This document shows, piece by piece, positions 17,048 to 26,434 of a DNA stretch of 64,000 nucleotides. The DNA is from Pontivivens marinum (GTDB lineage: Bacteria; Pseudomonadota; Alphaproteobacteria; Rhodobacterales; Rhodobacteraceae): positions 1 to 64,000 of the forward strand of contig NZ_OCTN01000003.1 of NCBI RefSeq assembly GCF_900231835.1. The letters run 5' to 3'. Positions within the stretch are counted from its first letter, which is position 1; each line of letters begins with the position of its first letter. The notes below the pieces were generated by a model that made no database searches, was not told where the DNA came from, and saw only the letters and a list, made by a program, of their open reading frames with translations. The translations under genes were made by a program, and so were the position numbers.

Positions 17048-18543
17048 ACACCCTTCTGGACATTTCTGGCCTGCGAAAGGCGTATCCCGGCGTTGTTGCA
17101 AATGACGACGTTGCCTTCGACATCGCCCCTGGTGAAGTACACGCCCTGCTGGGCGAAAACGGCGCTGGCAAATCGACTCTGGTCAAGATGATCTACGGTC
17201 TGGTGCAACCGGATGAGGGGCAGATGCATCTGCATGGCCGCCCCTACGCCCCCACCTCGCCCAAGGACGCCCGCGCCGCCGGTGTGTCGATGGTCTTTCA
17301 GCATTTCAGCCTGTTCGAGGCATTAAGCGTCCGTGAAAACATCGCGCTAGGGTTGGATGAGGCAATCGCCCCCCGCGTTCTGGCCGACCGCATCCGGTCC
17401 GTAAGCAAGGATTACGGCCTGCCGCTGGACCCTGACCGCCTGATCGGTGACCTCAGCGTAGGGGAACGTCAGCGGGTCGAAATCGTGCGCTGCCTGCTAC
17501 AGGACCCCCGCCTGCTGATTATGGACGAGCCGACATCGGTCCTGACCCCGCAGGAGGTCAACATCCTGTTCGATACCCTGCGCCTGCTGTCCAAACGCGG
17601 CGTTGCGATCCTTTATATCAGTCACAAGCTCGACGAAATTCGGGTGCTATGCGACCGCGCCACGATCCTGCGTGGTGGTAAGGTGGTTGCAACCTGCATC
17701 CCACGCGATGAAACGCCACGTTCGCTGGCCGAGATGATGATCGGCTCCACATTGGCCGACCCACCCCTGCGCCGTGCGGTTCCGGGGCGAACCCTGCTGA
17801 AGCTCACGGGCCTTAGCCTGCCCACCCATGATCCGTTCGGCGTGTCCCTACAGGGCATCGACCTGACGCTGCACGCGGGTGAGGTGACAGGCATCGCCGG
17901 TGTCGCGGGCAACGGTCAGGATGAATTGGTTGAGGTCCTGTCAGGCGAACAACTGGTTGAGCCGGGCATGATCCGTCTGGACAATACGCCGGTCGGTGGG
18001 CTTAGCCCGAACCGCCGCCGCAGCCTTGGCCTGCTGACCGCGCCCGAGGAACGCTTGGGCCACGCCGCCGCACCGGATATGAGCCTGACCGACAACACCA
18101 TGCTGACCGGCCGCGTGCGCCAACGCCTGTCCACGCAGGGCTTTCTGAAATGGAACGTCGCCTCGAATTTCGCGCGGGCCGTGATTAAACAGTTCGACGT
18201 GCGCACACCGGGGGTGGATACCCCTGCCCGCGCGCTGTCTGGCGGCAACCTGCAAAAATTCGTCATCGGGCGCGAGGTCATGCAAAAGCCTCGCGTGCTG
18301 GTGGTCAATCAGCCGACATGGGGCGTGGATGCAGCCGCAGCCGCCTCAATCCGGCAAAGCCTTCGCGATTTGGCCGCCGCTGGCGCCAGTGTTTTGGTGA
18401 TTTCGCAGGATCTGGATGAGCTTATGGAAATGTCAGATCAGTTCGCGGTTATCGCGGGCGGTAAACTCAGCCCGACCCGCCCCGCAGGCAGCATCAGCAT
18501 CGAGGAAATCGGCCGCATGATGGGCGGAGGAGACGCAGCATGA
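17044..18543 (+). CDS. Nucleoside/purine ABC transporter, double ATPase
   Basis: 499 residues with two ABC domains, as in the BMP/sugar-type importers. The first has Walker A GENGAGKST, signature LSVGERQRVEI and Walker B LLIMDEPT. The second has a degenerate Walker A (GVAGNGQDELVEVL, no GKS/T) but a clear signature LSGGNLQKFVIGRE and a changed Walker B (VLVVNQPTWGVD, Asn-Gln for Asp-Glu). So only the first site looks able to hydrolyse ATP normally, as is usual in this family. It energises the two permeases encoded next. ATGA overlaps at both ends show tight coupling to xdhC and to the first permease. Confidence 0.9.
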   Translation: MNTLLDISGLRKAYPGVVANDDVAFDIAPGEVHALLGENGAGKSTLVKMIYGLVQPDEGQMHLHGRPYAPTSPKDARAAGVSMVFQHFSLFEALSVRENIALGLDEAIAPRVLADRIRSVSKDYGLPLDPDRLIGDLSVGERQRVEIVRCLLQDPRLLIMDEPTSVLTPQEVNILFDTLRLLSKRGVAILYISHKLDEIRVLCDRATILRGGKVVATCIPRDETPRSLAEMMIGSTLADPPLRRAVPGRTLLKLTGLSLPTHDPFGVSLQGIDLTLHAGEVTGIAGVAGNGQDELVEVLSGEQLVEPGMIRLDNTPVGGLSPNRRRSLGLLTAPEERLGHAAAPDMSLTDNTMLTGRVRQRLSTQGFLKWNVASNFARAVIKQFDVRTPGVDTPARALSGGNLQKFVIGREVMQKPRVLVVNQPTWGVDAAAAASIRQSLRDLAAAGASVLVISQDLDELMEMSDQFAVIAGGKLSPTRPAGSISIEEIGRMMGGGDAA

Positions 18544-19628
18544 TCCGTCTGGAACCCCGCTTAACCCCCTCCCGTGCCATGGTCTGGGGCACGCCTGCAT
18601 TGGCGGTTCTGGCCACGATGATCGCAGGCGGCATTCTGTTTGCGATGCTGGGCAAAAACCCGATGGAGGCGATCTGGACGATCTTCGTCGATCCCATCCT
18701 CGACCCCTATAGCCGTGATGAGCTGTTCGTGAAGGCCGCACCGTTGGTCCTGATCGCCATCGGCCTGTCCTATGGTTTCCGCGCAGGCGTGTGGAATATC
18801 GGGGCCGAGGGGCAATTCATCGTCGGTGCGATTGCCGGTTCCGCCGTCGGGCTGGCCTTTTACGGCACCGAGGCAATCTGGCTGCTGCCGCTGATGGCGC
18901 TGGCCGGTATGGTCGCGGGCACGTTGTGGGCAATGATCCCCGCATTCCTAAAGGTCCGGTTCAACGCGAACGAGATTTTGGTCAGCCTGATGCTGGTCTA
19001 TGTTGCCGATCAATTGCTGCGCGCGATGGTCGCGGGGCCGCTACGCAATCCGGCTGGATTCAACTTCCCCGAAAGCCGCCTGTTTCATGACAGCGCGGTG
19101 CTGCCGCTGCTACAGGGCTTCCCCGGATTGACCGAATATACCCGCGTGCATGTCGGCGTGCTGATCGCATTGCTGCTGGTGCCGCTGGCATGGCTGTTGC
19201 TGCGCAAACACCTGCTGGGCTTCAACATTCAGGTCATGGGGTCAGCCCCCCGCGCGGCGCGGTTCTCGGGCGTGAAACCGGCGATGATTATCTATGTCTG
19301 TCTGGGCCTGTCCGGCGCAATGGCCGGTCTGGCCGGTTTGTTCGAGGTCGCAGGCCCCGCCGGTCAATTGGTGCCTGCGCTGCCACAGGGCTACGGCTTT
19401 ACCGCGATTATCGTGGCCTTTCTGGGCCGCCTGAACCCGCTGGGCATTCTGGCGGCGGGCTTGGTCATGGCGCTGACCTATATCGGGGGCGAAAACGCGC
19501 AGCTCGATTTGGGCCTGCCCCGCGCCGCGATCAGCGTGTTTCAGGGAATGCTGCTATTCTTCCTGCTGGGACTGGATATTCTGGTGCGCTATCGGGTGCG
19601 CTTTGGCAAGCGGGGGGCTGCACAATGA
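18540..19628 (+). CDS. ABC transporter permease, nucleoside/BMP type (first)
   Basis: 362 residues with about ten hydrophobic segments and the BPD_transp_2 pattern: FRAGVWNIGAEGQFIVGAIAGS in the first third (the conserved NIGAEGQ block) and GFTAIIVAFLGRLNPLGI plus IGGENAQ near the C-terminus. It forms the membrane channel with the second permease and imports purines or nucleosides delivered by the binding protein encoded at 20799. The start overlaps the ATPase stop as ATGA and the stop overlaps the next start as ATGA. Confidence 0.9.
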   Translation: MIRLEPRLTPSRAMVWGTPALAVLATMIAGGILFAMLGKNPMEAIWTIFVDPILDPYSRDELFVKAAPLVLIAIGLSYGFRAGVWNIGAEGQFIVGAIAGSAVGLAFYGTEAIWLLPLMALAGMVAGTLWAMIPAFLKVRFNANEILVSLMLVYVADQLLRAMVAGPLRNPAGFNFPESRLFHDSAVLPLLQGFPGLTEYTRVHVGVLIALLLVPLAWLLLRKHLLGFNIQVMGSAPRAARFSGVKPAMIIYVCLGLSGAMAGLAGLFEVAGPAGQLVPALPQGYGFTAIIVAFLGRLNPLGILAAGLVMALTYIGGENAQLDLGLPRAAISVFQGMLLFFLLGLDILVRYRVRFGKRGAAQ

Positions 19629-20755
19629 TGGAAGTCATCGGGCTGAACGCCGACGTTACGATCCAGCAATCGCTGTTTTATATCCTGACAACCCTGCTGC
19701 CGATCATGGTGATCGCGGCAACGCCACTGGTCCTCGCCTCGACGGGTGAGCTGATCGTGGAAAAATCCGGTGTGCTCAACCTGGGGGTTGAGGGGATGAT
19801 GGTCATGGGCGCCGTGATCGGGTTTATCACTGCGGTGGAGACCGGCACCCCCGTCGCGGGCTTTATCCTCGCTGCTGTTGCGGGTGGATTACTGGCACTG
19901 ATCTTCGGCTTTCTGACCCAAGTATTACTGAGCAATCAGGTCGCCACCGGCCTTGCCCTGACGCTGTTCGGGCTGGGGCTGGCCGCGCTGATGGGGCAGA
20001 CCTATACCGGCATCCGCCCGCCACAAACCGCGCGCATCGACATCCCGTTTGTGTCCGACGCACCTGTGCTGGGTCAGATGCTGTTCTCCTATGATTGGAT
20101 CGTCTATTTCGCATTGGCACTGGTCGGCGCGGTCTGGTGGTTCCTGAACCGCACCCGCGCGGGGCTGGTCCTGCGCGCGGTGGGCGAAAACCACGATGCG
20201 GCCCACGCGCTGGGATATCGCGTCATCGCCATACGTCTGGCCGCCATCGCATTCGGGGGGGCCTGTGCAGGCATGGGCGGGGCCTATCTCAGCCTTGTCC
20301 GCGTACCACAATGGTCCGAGGGGATGACCGCCGGCATCGGCTGGATCGCATTGGCCATCGTGGTCTTTGCCAGCTGGAAACCGGGCCGCGTGATTATCGG
20401 CGCATGGCTGTTTGGCGGCGTGACGATCCTGCAATTGAACATTCAGGCGGCGAATCTGAATGTACTGGGCATCGCGGCCATCGTGCTGGCGGTGGTGACG
20501 ATCGGCATGATTGCGCTGAACCTGCGCAGCATGACCGCGAAAAACTGGATACGGGTGGCATTTCTAGGAGCGCTTGCCCTGCTAAGCTGGGCAATGGCAT
20601 TGACTTGGCCCGCATTCCGGCTCGACTCTGCATACCTGTCAATGACACCTTATTTGATGACGATCGTGGTTTTGGTGGCTATCTCTGGCGACCGTACACG
20701 CGCGGCACTTAATGCACCGGCCTCACTGGGTCGGGTGTTCCACGCCTCCAGCTAA
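19625..20755 (+). CDS. ABC transporter permease, nucleoside/BMP type (second)
   Basis: 376 residues from ATG at 19625, which overlaps the previous stop; a much longer open frame to the left is a shadow of the first permease. It has ATPLVLASTGELIVEKSGVLNLGVEGMM, here seen as the shorter NLGVEGMM block of this family, and about eight to ten membrane segments. RAVGENHDAAHALGYRV marks the cytoplasmic coupling loop for the ATPase. The last 70 residues contain two further hydrophobic segments beyond the usual end, making it somewhat longer than typical partners of about 305-320 residues. Confidence 0.9.
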   Translation: MMEVIGLNADVTIQQSLFYILTTLLPIMVIAATPLVLASTGELIVEKSGVLNLGVEGMMVMGAVIGFITAVETGTPVAGFILAAVAGGLLALIFGFLTQVLLSNQVATGLALTLFGLGLAALMGQTYTGIRPPQTARIDIPFVSDAPVLGQMLFSYDWIVYFALALVGAVWWFLNRTRAGLVLRAVGENHDAAHALGYRVIAIRLAAIAFGGACAGMGGAYLSLVRVPQWSEGMTAGIGWIALAIVVFASWKPGRVIIGAWLFGGVTILQLNIQAANLNVLGIAAIVLAVVTIGMIALNLRSMTAKNWIRVAFLGALALLSWAMALTWPAFRLDSAYLSMTPYLMTIVVLVAISGDRTRAALNAPASLGRVFHASS

Positions 20756-20798
20756 ACGAGGGGCGGTCGGGGACAACCTCAACAACTAGGAGATACCT

Positions 20799-21899
20799 AT
20801 GAAACTTCTCAAAACACTCGGGCTGGCCACGGCGCTGACCCTCGCCACTGGCGGCGTTATGGCACAAAGCGACGATCCCCTGTCGGTCGGCTTTATCTAT
20901 GTTGGCCCGATTGGCGATTTCGGCTGGTCCTACCAGCACGAGCAAGGCCGTCTTGCCATCGAGGAGCACTTCGGCGACGCCGTAGAAACCACCTATATCG
21001 AGAGCGTCCCCGAGGGCGATAGTGAGCGTGTCATCCGCCGCATGGCGCAGGACGGCACCGACCTGATCTTCACCACCTCGTTCGGCTATATGACCCCGAC
21101 CCTGCGCGTCGCTGGCCAGTTCCCCGAAACAATGTTCGAGCACGCAACCGGCTATCAGCGCGCCGATAACGTGTCGGTCTATTCCGGCCGTTTCTACGAG
21201 GGCCGCACCGTTCAGGGTATCCTCGCCGGTCACATGACCGAATCCAACGTGATTGGCTACATCGCGTCCTTCCCGATCCCCGAGGTTATTCGCGGCATCA
21301 ACGCGGCCTACCTTGCTGCGAAATCCGTAAACCCTGACGTCGAGTTTAAGATCGTGTGGGTGTCCACATGGTTCGATCCGGCCAAGGAAGCAGACGCCGC
21401 CAATGCCCTGATCGAGCAAGGCGCCGACGTCATCATGCAGCACACCGACTCCACTGCGCCAATGACTATTGCAGAGGCAACATGGGACAATCTGGGTGAG
21501 GACGAGACCGGCATTTACGCCTTCGGTCAGGCCTCGGACATGCTGGAATTCGGCCCGAATGCGCGCCTGTCCTCGATCATCGACAACTGGAACCCGTACT
21601 ATATCGAGCGGGTTCAGGCAGTCATGGATGGCACATGGGAAAGCGCAGATTCCTGGCACGGTATCGGCCAGGGCACGACCACCATCGGCGCGTTCAACAT
21701 TAACATCCCCGAGGATGTCGCGGCTGAGGCACAGGCAGCTCTGGACGCAATCGCGGCTGGCGAACTGCACCCGTTCACAGGTCCGGTTAACAAGCAGGAC
21801 GGCTCCGTCTGGCTGGCTGAGGGTGAGACCGCCGATGACGGCACCCTGCTGGGCATGAACTTCTACGTTGAGGGCATCGAGGGCGCGATCCCGAATTGA
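20799..21899 (+). CDS. BMP-family periplasmic binding protein
   Basis: 366 residues with a cleavable signal peptide (MKLLKTLGLATALTLATGGVMAQ) and no lipobox cysteine, so it is a soluble periplasmic protein. The Bmp/Med family block is clear: VGFIYVGPIGDFGWSYQHEQGR, with the ligand-contacting D-x-GW, then IFTTSFGYM and GYIASFPIPEVIRGINA. BMP proteins bind nucleosides or purine bases; xdhABC in the same unit favours purines such as hypoxanthine or xanthine. The start has AGGAGA 7 bases upstream. The strong ribosome site fits the need for excess binding protein. A terminator follows at 21921. Confidence 0.92.
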   Translation: MKLLKTLGLATALTLATGGVMAQSDDPLSVGFIYVGPIGDFGWSYQHEQGRLAIEEHFGDAVETTYIESVPEGDSERVIRRMAQDGTDLIFTTSFGYMTPTLRVAGQFPETMFEHATGYQRADNVSVYSGRFYEGRTVQGILAGHMTESNVIGYIASFPIPEVIRGINAAYLAAKSVNPDVEFKIVWVSTWFDPAKEADAANALIEQGADVIMQHTDSTAPMTIAEATWDNLGEDETGIYAFGQASDMLEFGPNARLSSIIDNWNPYYIERVQAVMDGTWESADSWHGIGQGTTTIGAFNINIPEDVAAEAQAALDAIAAGELHPFTGPVNKQDGSVWLAEGETADDGTLLGMNFYVEGIEGAIPN

Positions 21900-21920
21900 T
21901 GCGCCCCTAGCGAAATGATC

Positions 21921-21952
21921 AAAGGCTCCGGATATCCTCCGGGGCCTTTTTT
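21921..21952 (+). terminator. Intrinsic terminator of the purine operon
   Basis: AAAGGC-T-CCGGA pairs with TCCGG-G-GCCTTT across a short loop and runs into six T residues. It lies 20 bases after the binding-protein stop and just before the convergent Hint-domain gene. Confidence 0.85.
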
Positions 21953-21962
21953 ATGGCCGCTC

Positions 21963-23030
21963 TCAGGACGGGCTGTCGTGCAGAACCGCATCCGTCAAAA
22001 CGGACTTCCCGTTCCGCTCATGCCGCCACGCAAACTGCGACTGCCGCTTGCTGCATGGGATCTCACGCGCGCCCGAGGGCACGAACCCCTCCAGCACCAT
22101 ATCAGGAAACAGCTCGACCATCTCCTGACGGGCATCGTCGCCTAGGCCGCGAATGGCCATCGGGCCGAAATAGAAACTCTCGGTCGGGGCACCCTCGGCA
22201 AAGACGACTTCGTGCTGGTCCATCACCAGATGGAAATATGTCACCCCCGTACATCCCGCCATTTCCGAAATTCCGGGCAACTGGGTCAACTTCTTGGCCG
22301 AGATCAAAACCTCGCTCTCACCAAACATCCGCTGCACAATCGGGGAGTTCGCCAGAAACCGGTGCTGCGGCGACACCCGCAAATCGCGACACGGCATCCC
22401 CTGCCCCAAGGCACCGGCCTCAATCAAAATGGGGCACAGCTTGGGGCGTGCAATCAGTTCAGCCGCGGATAGATGCCGCTGCAAAACCAGGCGCAGAGGC
22501 TGATAACCGCGATCCAATGTTCGGATCATATCGCCAGTGACCAAATCCTGAACGGCAACCGGCCCACGTTGTGTTGCGATCACGGTGCCCGCAGTGAAGC
22601 AGGCAACGTAATCATCATACAAGTTGTTCATCTGGTGCGACGTACGTTCAGTATTGAACGTATAGGTCGTGCCCGGCGTCAACAAAACGGTAGACGCAAT
22701 CCCGTCCACTTCACCCTGCTGGTATCCGTCGCCGCCGAAATGGAACGACGTAACCTTGTGCCCGTTCGCCGTGTTAATCAGGTCATAGGCGGTATTGATT
22801 GTTGTCCCGTCGGCAAAGCTGTTGCCGTCGATTGTGACGGCCCCATCCAATGACTGTGTTCCGTCAACCTCGTCAAATACCGCCTCATCATCATCGACCT
22901 TGATCAAGGTGGGCGTCGCGCCAGCCTTGAGAGTCAGTGAGAATGTCGGAGACCCAGCAGCTTGGGCGCCGGATTCAATGGGCAACCCACTGACGAAATC
23001 ACTGGGGCTGTATACGTAGAGGTAATACAT
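21963..23030 (-). CDS. Hint-domain (Hedgehog/intein-like) protein
   Basis: 355 residues. The N-terminal 140 residues have an acidic beta-rich composition like secreted RTX-type proteins (DDDEAVFDEVDG), without a Sec signal peptide. A Hint domain starts at C144 in ACFTAGTVI, continues VQDLVTGDMIRT, and has a histidine in SPQHRFL (H223), the two residues used for self-splicing or cleavage chemistry. The domain ends around residue 300 with no second extein that I recognise. Such Hint proteins are frequent in Rhodobacteraceae and are thought to be exported by type I systems; their function is not established. The gene stands alone and convergent with the purine operon. Confidence 0.75.
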   Translation of the reverse strand: MYYLYVYSPSDFVSGLPIESGAQAAGSPTFSLTLKAGATPTLIKVDDDEAVFDEVDGTQSLDGAVTIDGNSFADGTTINTAYDLINTANGHKVTSFHFGGDGYQQGEVDGIASTVLLTPGTTYTFNTERTSHQMNNLYDDYVACFTAGTVIATQRGPVAVQDLVTGDMIRTLDRGYQPLRLVLQRHLSAAELIARPKLCPILIEAGALGQGMPCRDLRVSPQHRFLANSPIVQRMFGESEVLISAKKLTQLPGISEMAGCTGVTYFHLVMDQHEVVFAEGAPTESFYFGPMAIRGLGDDARQEMVELFPDMVLEGFVPSGAREIPCSKRQSQFAWRHERNGKSVLTDAVLHDSPS

Positions 23031-23298
23031 GTGATCACCGTTAGCGCAGGGGTGTTAGCACAACAAGTTTCAAAACGATTCAAAAGCGTATTATATTCAT
23101 GCGCCGAAAATATCTTTTTGCATACCACCCAACATCTTAGCTAAATTCTATGCGATCATAGGGTCTTAAACACCCCACTCTCTCGCGCCGTGCCCAGCAG
23201 TCTAAAAATCAGGCAATTATTATTCTCCTCGGTAGACAGAAAATGTGACCGTCTGCGTTAAATATAAGACACACAAAATCACTACGAGACACGACACA

Positions 23299-23835
23299 AT
23301 GACAAAGCTCGCCAGCTTGGCCACCGCCCTGATGCTGCTGCCTATCGCCACCACCGCCCATGCGGATGAGGTCGAGATTTATTTGACCGATATGCTGGAC
23401 AACACGCAGATCGGCTACTGTCTCGATATCGCGAAGGCACAGGAATATGATGCTGATCCCGCCGATGGTTTGCAGGGGCACACATGCTACAGCAACCTTG
23501 GCGCACTGGGTGTCGATCAGACATTTGAGACGGAGCAGTTCAGTGACGGCACGCTCTACATGCCCAAATTCGATGTCTGCGCCAGCGTCGCCTCGACCCA
23601 GGCAGGAACGGCTATCGACCTCGCAACCTGTGACGGCAGCGATGCGCAAAGCTTCAGTTTCTCGGGTGAGGGCACTATCACGCCAGCCACTGCGCCCGAC
23701 ATGTGCCTGACCCTCGCCACTGACACCCGCAGCGGCCGCAGCGATACGAACCAGATCAAGGTGCTGTCGCTGGAAACCTGTGACGCGGATCTGGCCGCCT
23801 ATCAGGAATGGGCCGTCCGCGGTCTTTCCGACTAA
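23299..23835 (+). CDS. Small exported protein, ricin-like beta-trefoil candidate
   Basis: 178 residues from the ATG at 23299; the signal peptide MTKLASLATALMLLPIATTAHA fixes the start. The mature part has about eight cysteines in pairs (for example YCLDIA...HTCYSN, VCASV...LATCDG, MCLTLA...LETCDA). It repeats the pattern C-L-x(n)-C, then Q-x-F/W: QTFE, QSFSF and QEWAV. This resembles three ricin-type beta-trefoil repeats, a fold that often binds sugars. The region is acidic. It is a single gene in a relatively AT-rich stretch of about 270 bases (23031-23298) that shows no other gene. The lectin role is inference. Confidence 0.6.
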   Translation: MTKLASLATALMLLPIATTAHADEVEIYLTDMLDNTQIGYCLDIAKAQEYDADPADGLQGHTCYSNLGALGVDQTFETEQFSDGTLYMPKFDVCASVASTQAGTAIDLATCDGSDAQSFSFSGEGTITPATAPDMCLTLATDTRSGRSDTNQIKVLSLETCDADLAAYQEWAVRGLSD

Positions 23836-23867
23836 GCGGTCTGGCCAACCAAGCGGCTTGGCCAACT
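23834..23867 (+). repeat. 17-bp tandem duplication at a stop codon
   Basis: Two adjacent 17-base units (23834-23850 and 23851-23867) share 14 positions: AAGCGG, then two variable bases, then TGGCCAAC. The first begins inside the stop codon of the exported-protein gene. Confidence 0.7.
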
Positions 23868-23874
23868 AAACATA

Positions 23875-23906
23875 TCTGGCGCGGTTAACCTTTGCCCCGC
23901 GCCAGA
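23875..23906 (+). terminator. 10-bp GC-rich hairpin after the exported-protein gene
   Basis: TCTGGCGCGG at 23875-23884 pairs perfectly with CCGCGCCAGA at 23897-23906 over a 12-base loop. There is no T tract, so this is a weak terminator or an element of the ilvD leader. The rest of the gap up to 24067 shows no gene. Confidence 0.4.
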
Positions 23907-24067
23907 CCTTTGCCAGCCATAACGCAGCCCGATAGCAGCCACAGGGCAGCCATCCCTTTTCGCGTTAACCTTTGACGGAACGGGTCGTGGCTCTTGCCCT
24001 CGGGCCGTCGCGTCAATATGCCTTTTCCCTAAAGCAACGCGCATAAGCCACCTTGAGGGAGCCACCC

Positions 24068-25792
24068 ATGAGTATCGACAAATCCCGCCTGCCCTCCCGC
24101 CACGTGACCGAGGGTCCAGCACGGGCACCACACCGCTCGTACCTGTACGCTATGGGTCTCAGCGAGGAGGAAATTCACCAGCCTTTGGTTGGTGTTGCAA
24201 CCTGCTGGAACGAGGCAGCCCCCTGTAACATCGCCCTGAACCGTCAGGCGCAAAGCGTTAAGCAGGGCGTCAAGGTGGCGCGCGGCACCCCGCGTGAATT
24301 CACAACCATCACCGTGACCGACGGCATCGCCATGGGCCACGAGGGCATGCGCTCCTCGCTCGCCAGCCGCGAAGCCATTGCAGATACAGTAGAATTGACG
24401 ATGCGCGGCCACGCCTATGACGCGATTGTCGGTTTGGCGGGCTGCGATAAATCCCTACCGGGCATGATGATGGCGATGGTTCGCCTGAACGTGCCATCGG
24501 TATTCGTCTATGGCGGCTCGATCCTGCCGGGCCGGTTCGAGGGCAAGGACGTGACAGTTCAGGACGTGTTCGAGGCCGTAGGCCAGCATCAGGCGGGCAA
24601 CCTGTCCACCTGCGAGCTGGAAAAACTGGAGGCAGTCGCCTGCCCCTCCGCCGGTGCATGTGGCGGTCAGTTCACCGCAAACACAATGGCCTGCGTGTCC
24701 GAGGCAATCGGTCTCGCACTGCCAAACTCCTCGGGCGCACCGGCCCCATACGAGAGCCGCGACCAATATGGTGAGGCATCCGGCCAAGCCGTTATGCGCC
24801 TGATCGAAAAGAACATTCGCGCCCGTGACATCGTCACACGCGAGGCACTGATCAACGCCGCCCGCGTTGTGGCCTGTACCGGTGGCTCGACCAATGCCGG
24901 TCTGCACCTGCCCGCGATTGCGCATGAGGCAGGCATCGACTTCTTCCTTGAGGACGTTACCGACATCTTCCGCGACACGCCTTACTTCGTGAACCTGAAG
25001 CCGGGCGGCGACTACGTTGCCAAGGATCTGTACGAGGCTGGCGGCGTTCCTGTTGTGCTCAAGGAACTGGACAAGGCTGGCCTGATCTATCGCGACTGCA
25101 TGACCGCCACCGGCTATTCCATCGGTGAGGAAATCGACAAGGTTACCCGTCAGGCAGATGGCAAGGTCATCCACGCAATCGAAACGCCGATCAGCAAAAC
25201 CGGCGGCGTTGTCGGGCTAAAGGGCAACCTCGCACCCGAGGGCGCAATCGTAAAGGTCGCCGGAATGGAGGCGCAGCATCAGCGCTTCGTCGGCCCTGCG
25301 CGTGTGTTTGAATGTGAGGAAGACGCCTTCGCAGCCGTGCAAAAGCGTGAATATGAGGAGGGCGAAGTCCTCGTCATCCGTAACGAGGGCCCATCCGGCG
25401 GCCCAGGCATGCGCGAAATGCTGGCAACCACCGCTGCCCTGTCCGGTCAGGGCATGGGTAAGAAGGTCGCGCTGATCACCGATGGCCGCTTCTCCGGCGC
25501 GACACGCGGTTTCTGCGTGGGTCACGTTGGTCCAGAGGCCGCGAAATGCGGTCCGATTGCCCTGCTTCGCAACGGCGACATCATCACCCTGGACGCGATC
25601 GAGGGCGCTATCTCCGTCGATCTGACCGATGAGGAGCTGGAGCAGCGTAAATCCGAATGGGCTGGCCCTCGCGACACAATCTACGCATCCGGCGCGCTGT
25701 GGAAATATGCGCAACAGGTTGGCGACACTTACAAAGGTGCCGTCACCCATCCGGGCGCAAAGATGGAAAAGCATGTCTATGCCGATCTCTAA
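24068..25792 (+). CDS. ilvD: Dihydroxy-acid dehydratase
   Basis: 574 residues from ATG at 24068, preceded by GAGGGAG. It dehydrates 2,3-dihydroxy-isovalerate and its methyl homologue in valine and isoleucine synthesis. Cysteines for the iron-sulfur cluster stand in [27 protein letters not shown] and [14 protein letters not shown]. The C-terminal domain has [12 protein letters not shown] and [23 protein letters not shown], here the usual RFSG-T-G motif with the active serine. Sugar-acid dehydratases of the same fold are possible, but the motifs favour IlvD. Its 3' end overlaps the next gene by about 20 bases. Confidence 0.93.
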   Translation: MSIDKSRLPSRHVTEGPARAPHRSYLYAMGLSEEEIHQPLVGVATCWNEAAPCNIALNRQAQSVKQGVKVARGTPREFTTITVTDGIAMGHEGMRSSLASREAIADTVELTMRGHAYDAIVGLAGCDKSLPGMMMAMVRLNVPSVFVYGGSILPGRFEGKDVTVQDVFEAVGQHQAGNLSTCELEKLEAVACPSAGACGGQFTANTMACVSEAIGLALPNSSGAPAPYESRDQYGEASGQAVMRLIEKNIRARDIVTREALINAARVVACTGGSTNAGLHLPAIAHEAGIDFFLEDVTDIFRDTPYFVNLKPGGDYVAKDLYEAGGVPVVLKELDKAGLIYRDCMTATGYSIGEEIDKVTRQADGKVIHAIETPISKTGGVVGLKGNLAPEGAIVKVAGMEAQHQRFVGPARVFECEEDAFAAVQKREYEEGEVLVIRNEGPSGGPGMREMLATTAALSGQGMGKKVALITDGRFSGATRGFCVGHVGPEAAKCGPIALLRNGDIITLDAIEGAISVDLTDEELEQRKSEWAGPRDTIYASGALWKYAQQVGDTYKGAVTHPGAKMEKHVYADL

Positions 25793-26429
25793 CCTGATCA
25801 AGGTTGCGACGATTGGATTGCTCCTGCTGCTCGGCGCGTGCGTCGAGCAGCAGGAGGACTATGTGGCTGAGGATCCGGTGGATGGCAGCAGCGAAATGCG
25901 TCGACTGGCCCTTGAACGCGACGGCCAGCTGGTCGTCATCGTGCCGCCACGTGGTTTTTGCATCGACCCCGACAGTACGCATGACGCCGCTGTTTTGGCC
26001 GGTGATTGCACTGCATTGGGCGTGCGACCGCTTGGCCCGCCCTCCTCAACTCTCGCACTAATGAGCGCGAGCGTCAGCGATGCAGCCCTGCCCGGCAGTG
26101 GTCGATTGCGCGCGCGGATTGCCAGCCTAGAGGTTTCCCTACAGGCGGGCCGTCTGACGGCGTTGCTGACACAGGGGAACAGCGACGCGCACCTGATCAA
26201 AACACGGTTGAGCGGCGACAGCCTATATGCCCTGATCGAGGAACCGGAACGCGGCGCCTTTGACGGGGCCAGCAGGCAATATTGGCGTGTGTTGAGCGAG
26301 GTAAACGAACGCATGATTGTTCTGACCGTCCGCGCCCTGGATACCTATTGGCCCGGCGAGGAGGCTCTGCTGGAACGCGCCATCGCCTTCCGTGAAAGCA
26401 TCCGCCGCGCCAATTCAGCACCGGTTTAA
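25773..26429 (+). CDS. Predicted lipoprotein of unknown function
   Basis: 218 residues. The lipobox LLGAC follows a hydrophobic stretch ([12 protein letters not shown]), so export and lipidation are likely. Start is ATG at 25773 or 25779; both lie inside the last codons of ilvD and share GGA upstream. The mature part is mixed alpha/beta; a [21 protein letters not shown] segment and a C-terminal [17 protein letters not shown] helix are visible. I recognise no family. Translation is probably coupled to ilvD, although a functional link is not obvious. Confidence 0.75.
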   Translation: MSMPISNLIKVATIGLLLLLGACVEQQEDYVAEDPVDGSSEMRRLALERDGQLVVIVPPRGFCIDPDSTHDAAVLAGDCTALGVRPLGPPSSTLALMSASVSDAALPGSGRLRARIASLEVSLQAGRLTALLTQGNSDAHLIKTRLSGDSLYALIEEPERGAFDGASRQYWRVLSEVNERMIVLTVRALDTYWPGEEALLERAIAFRESIRRANSAPV

Positions 26430-26434
26430 TTCAT

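Noticed and set aside
24000-24067. A riboswitch or peptide attenuator before ilvD.
   Set aside because: No leader peptide rich in Leu, Ile or Val codons, and no terminator/antiterminator pair with a T run, could be made out.
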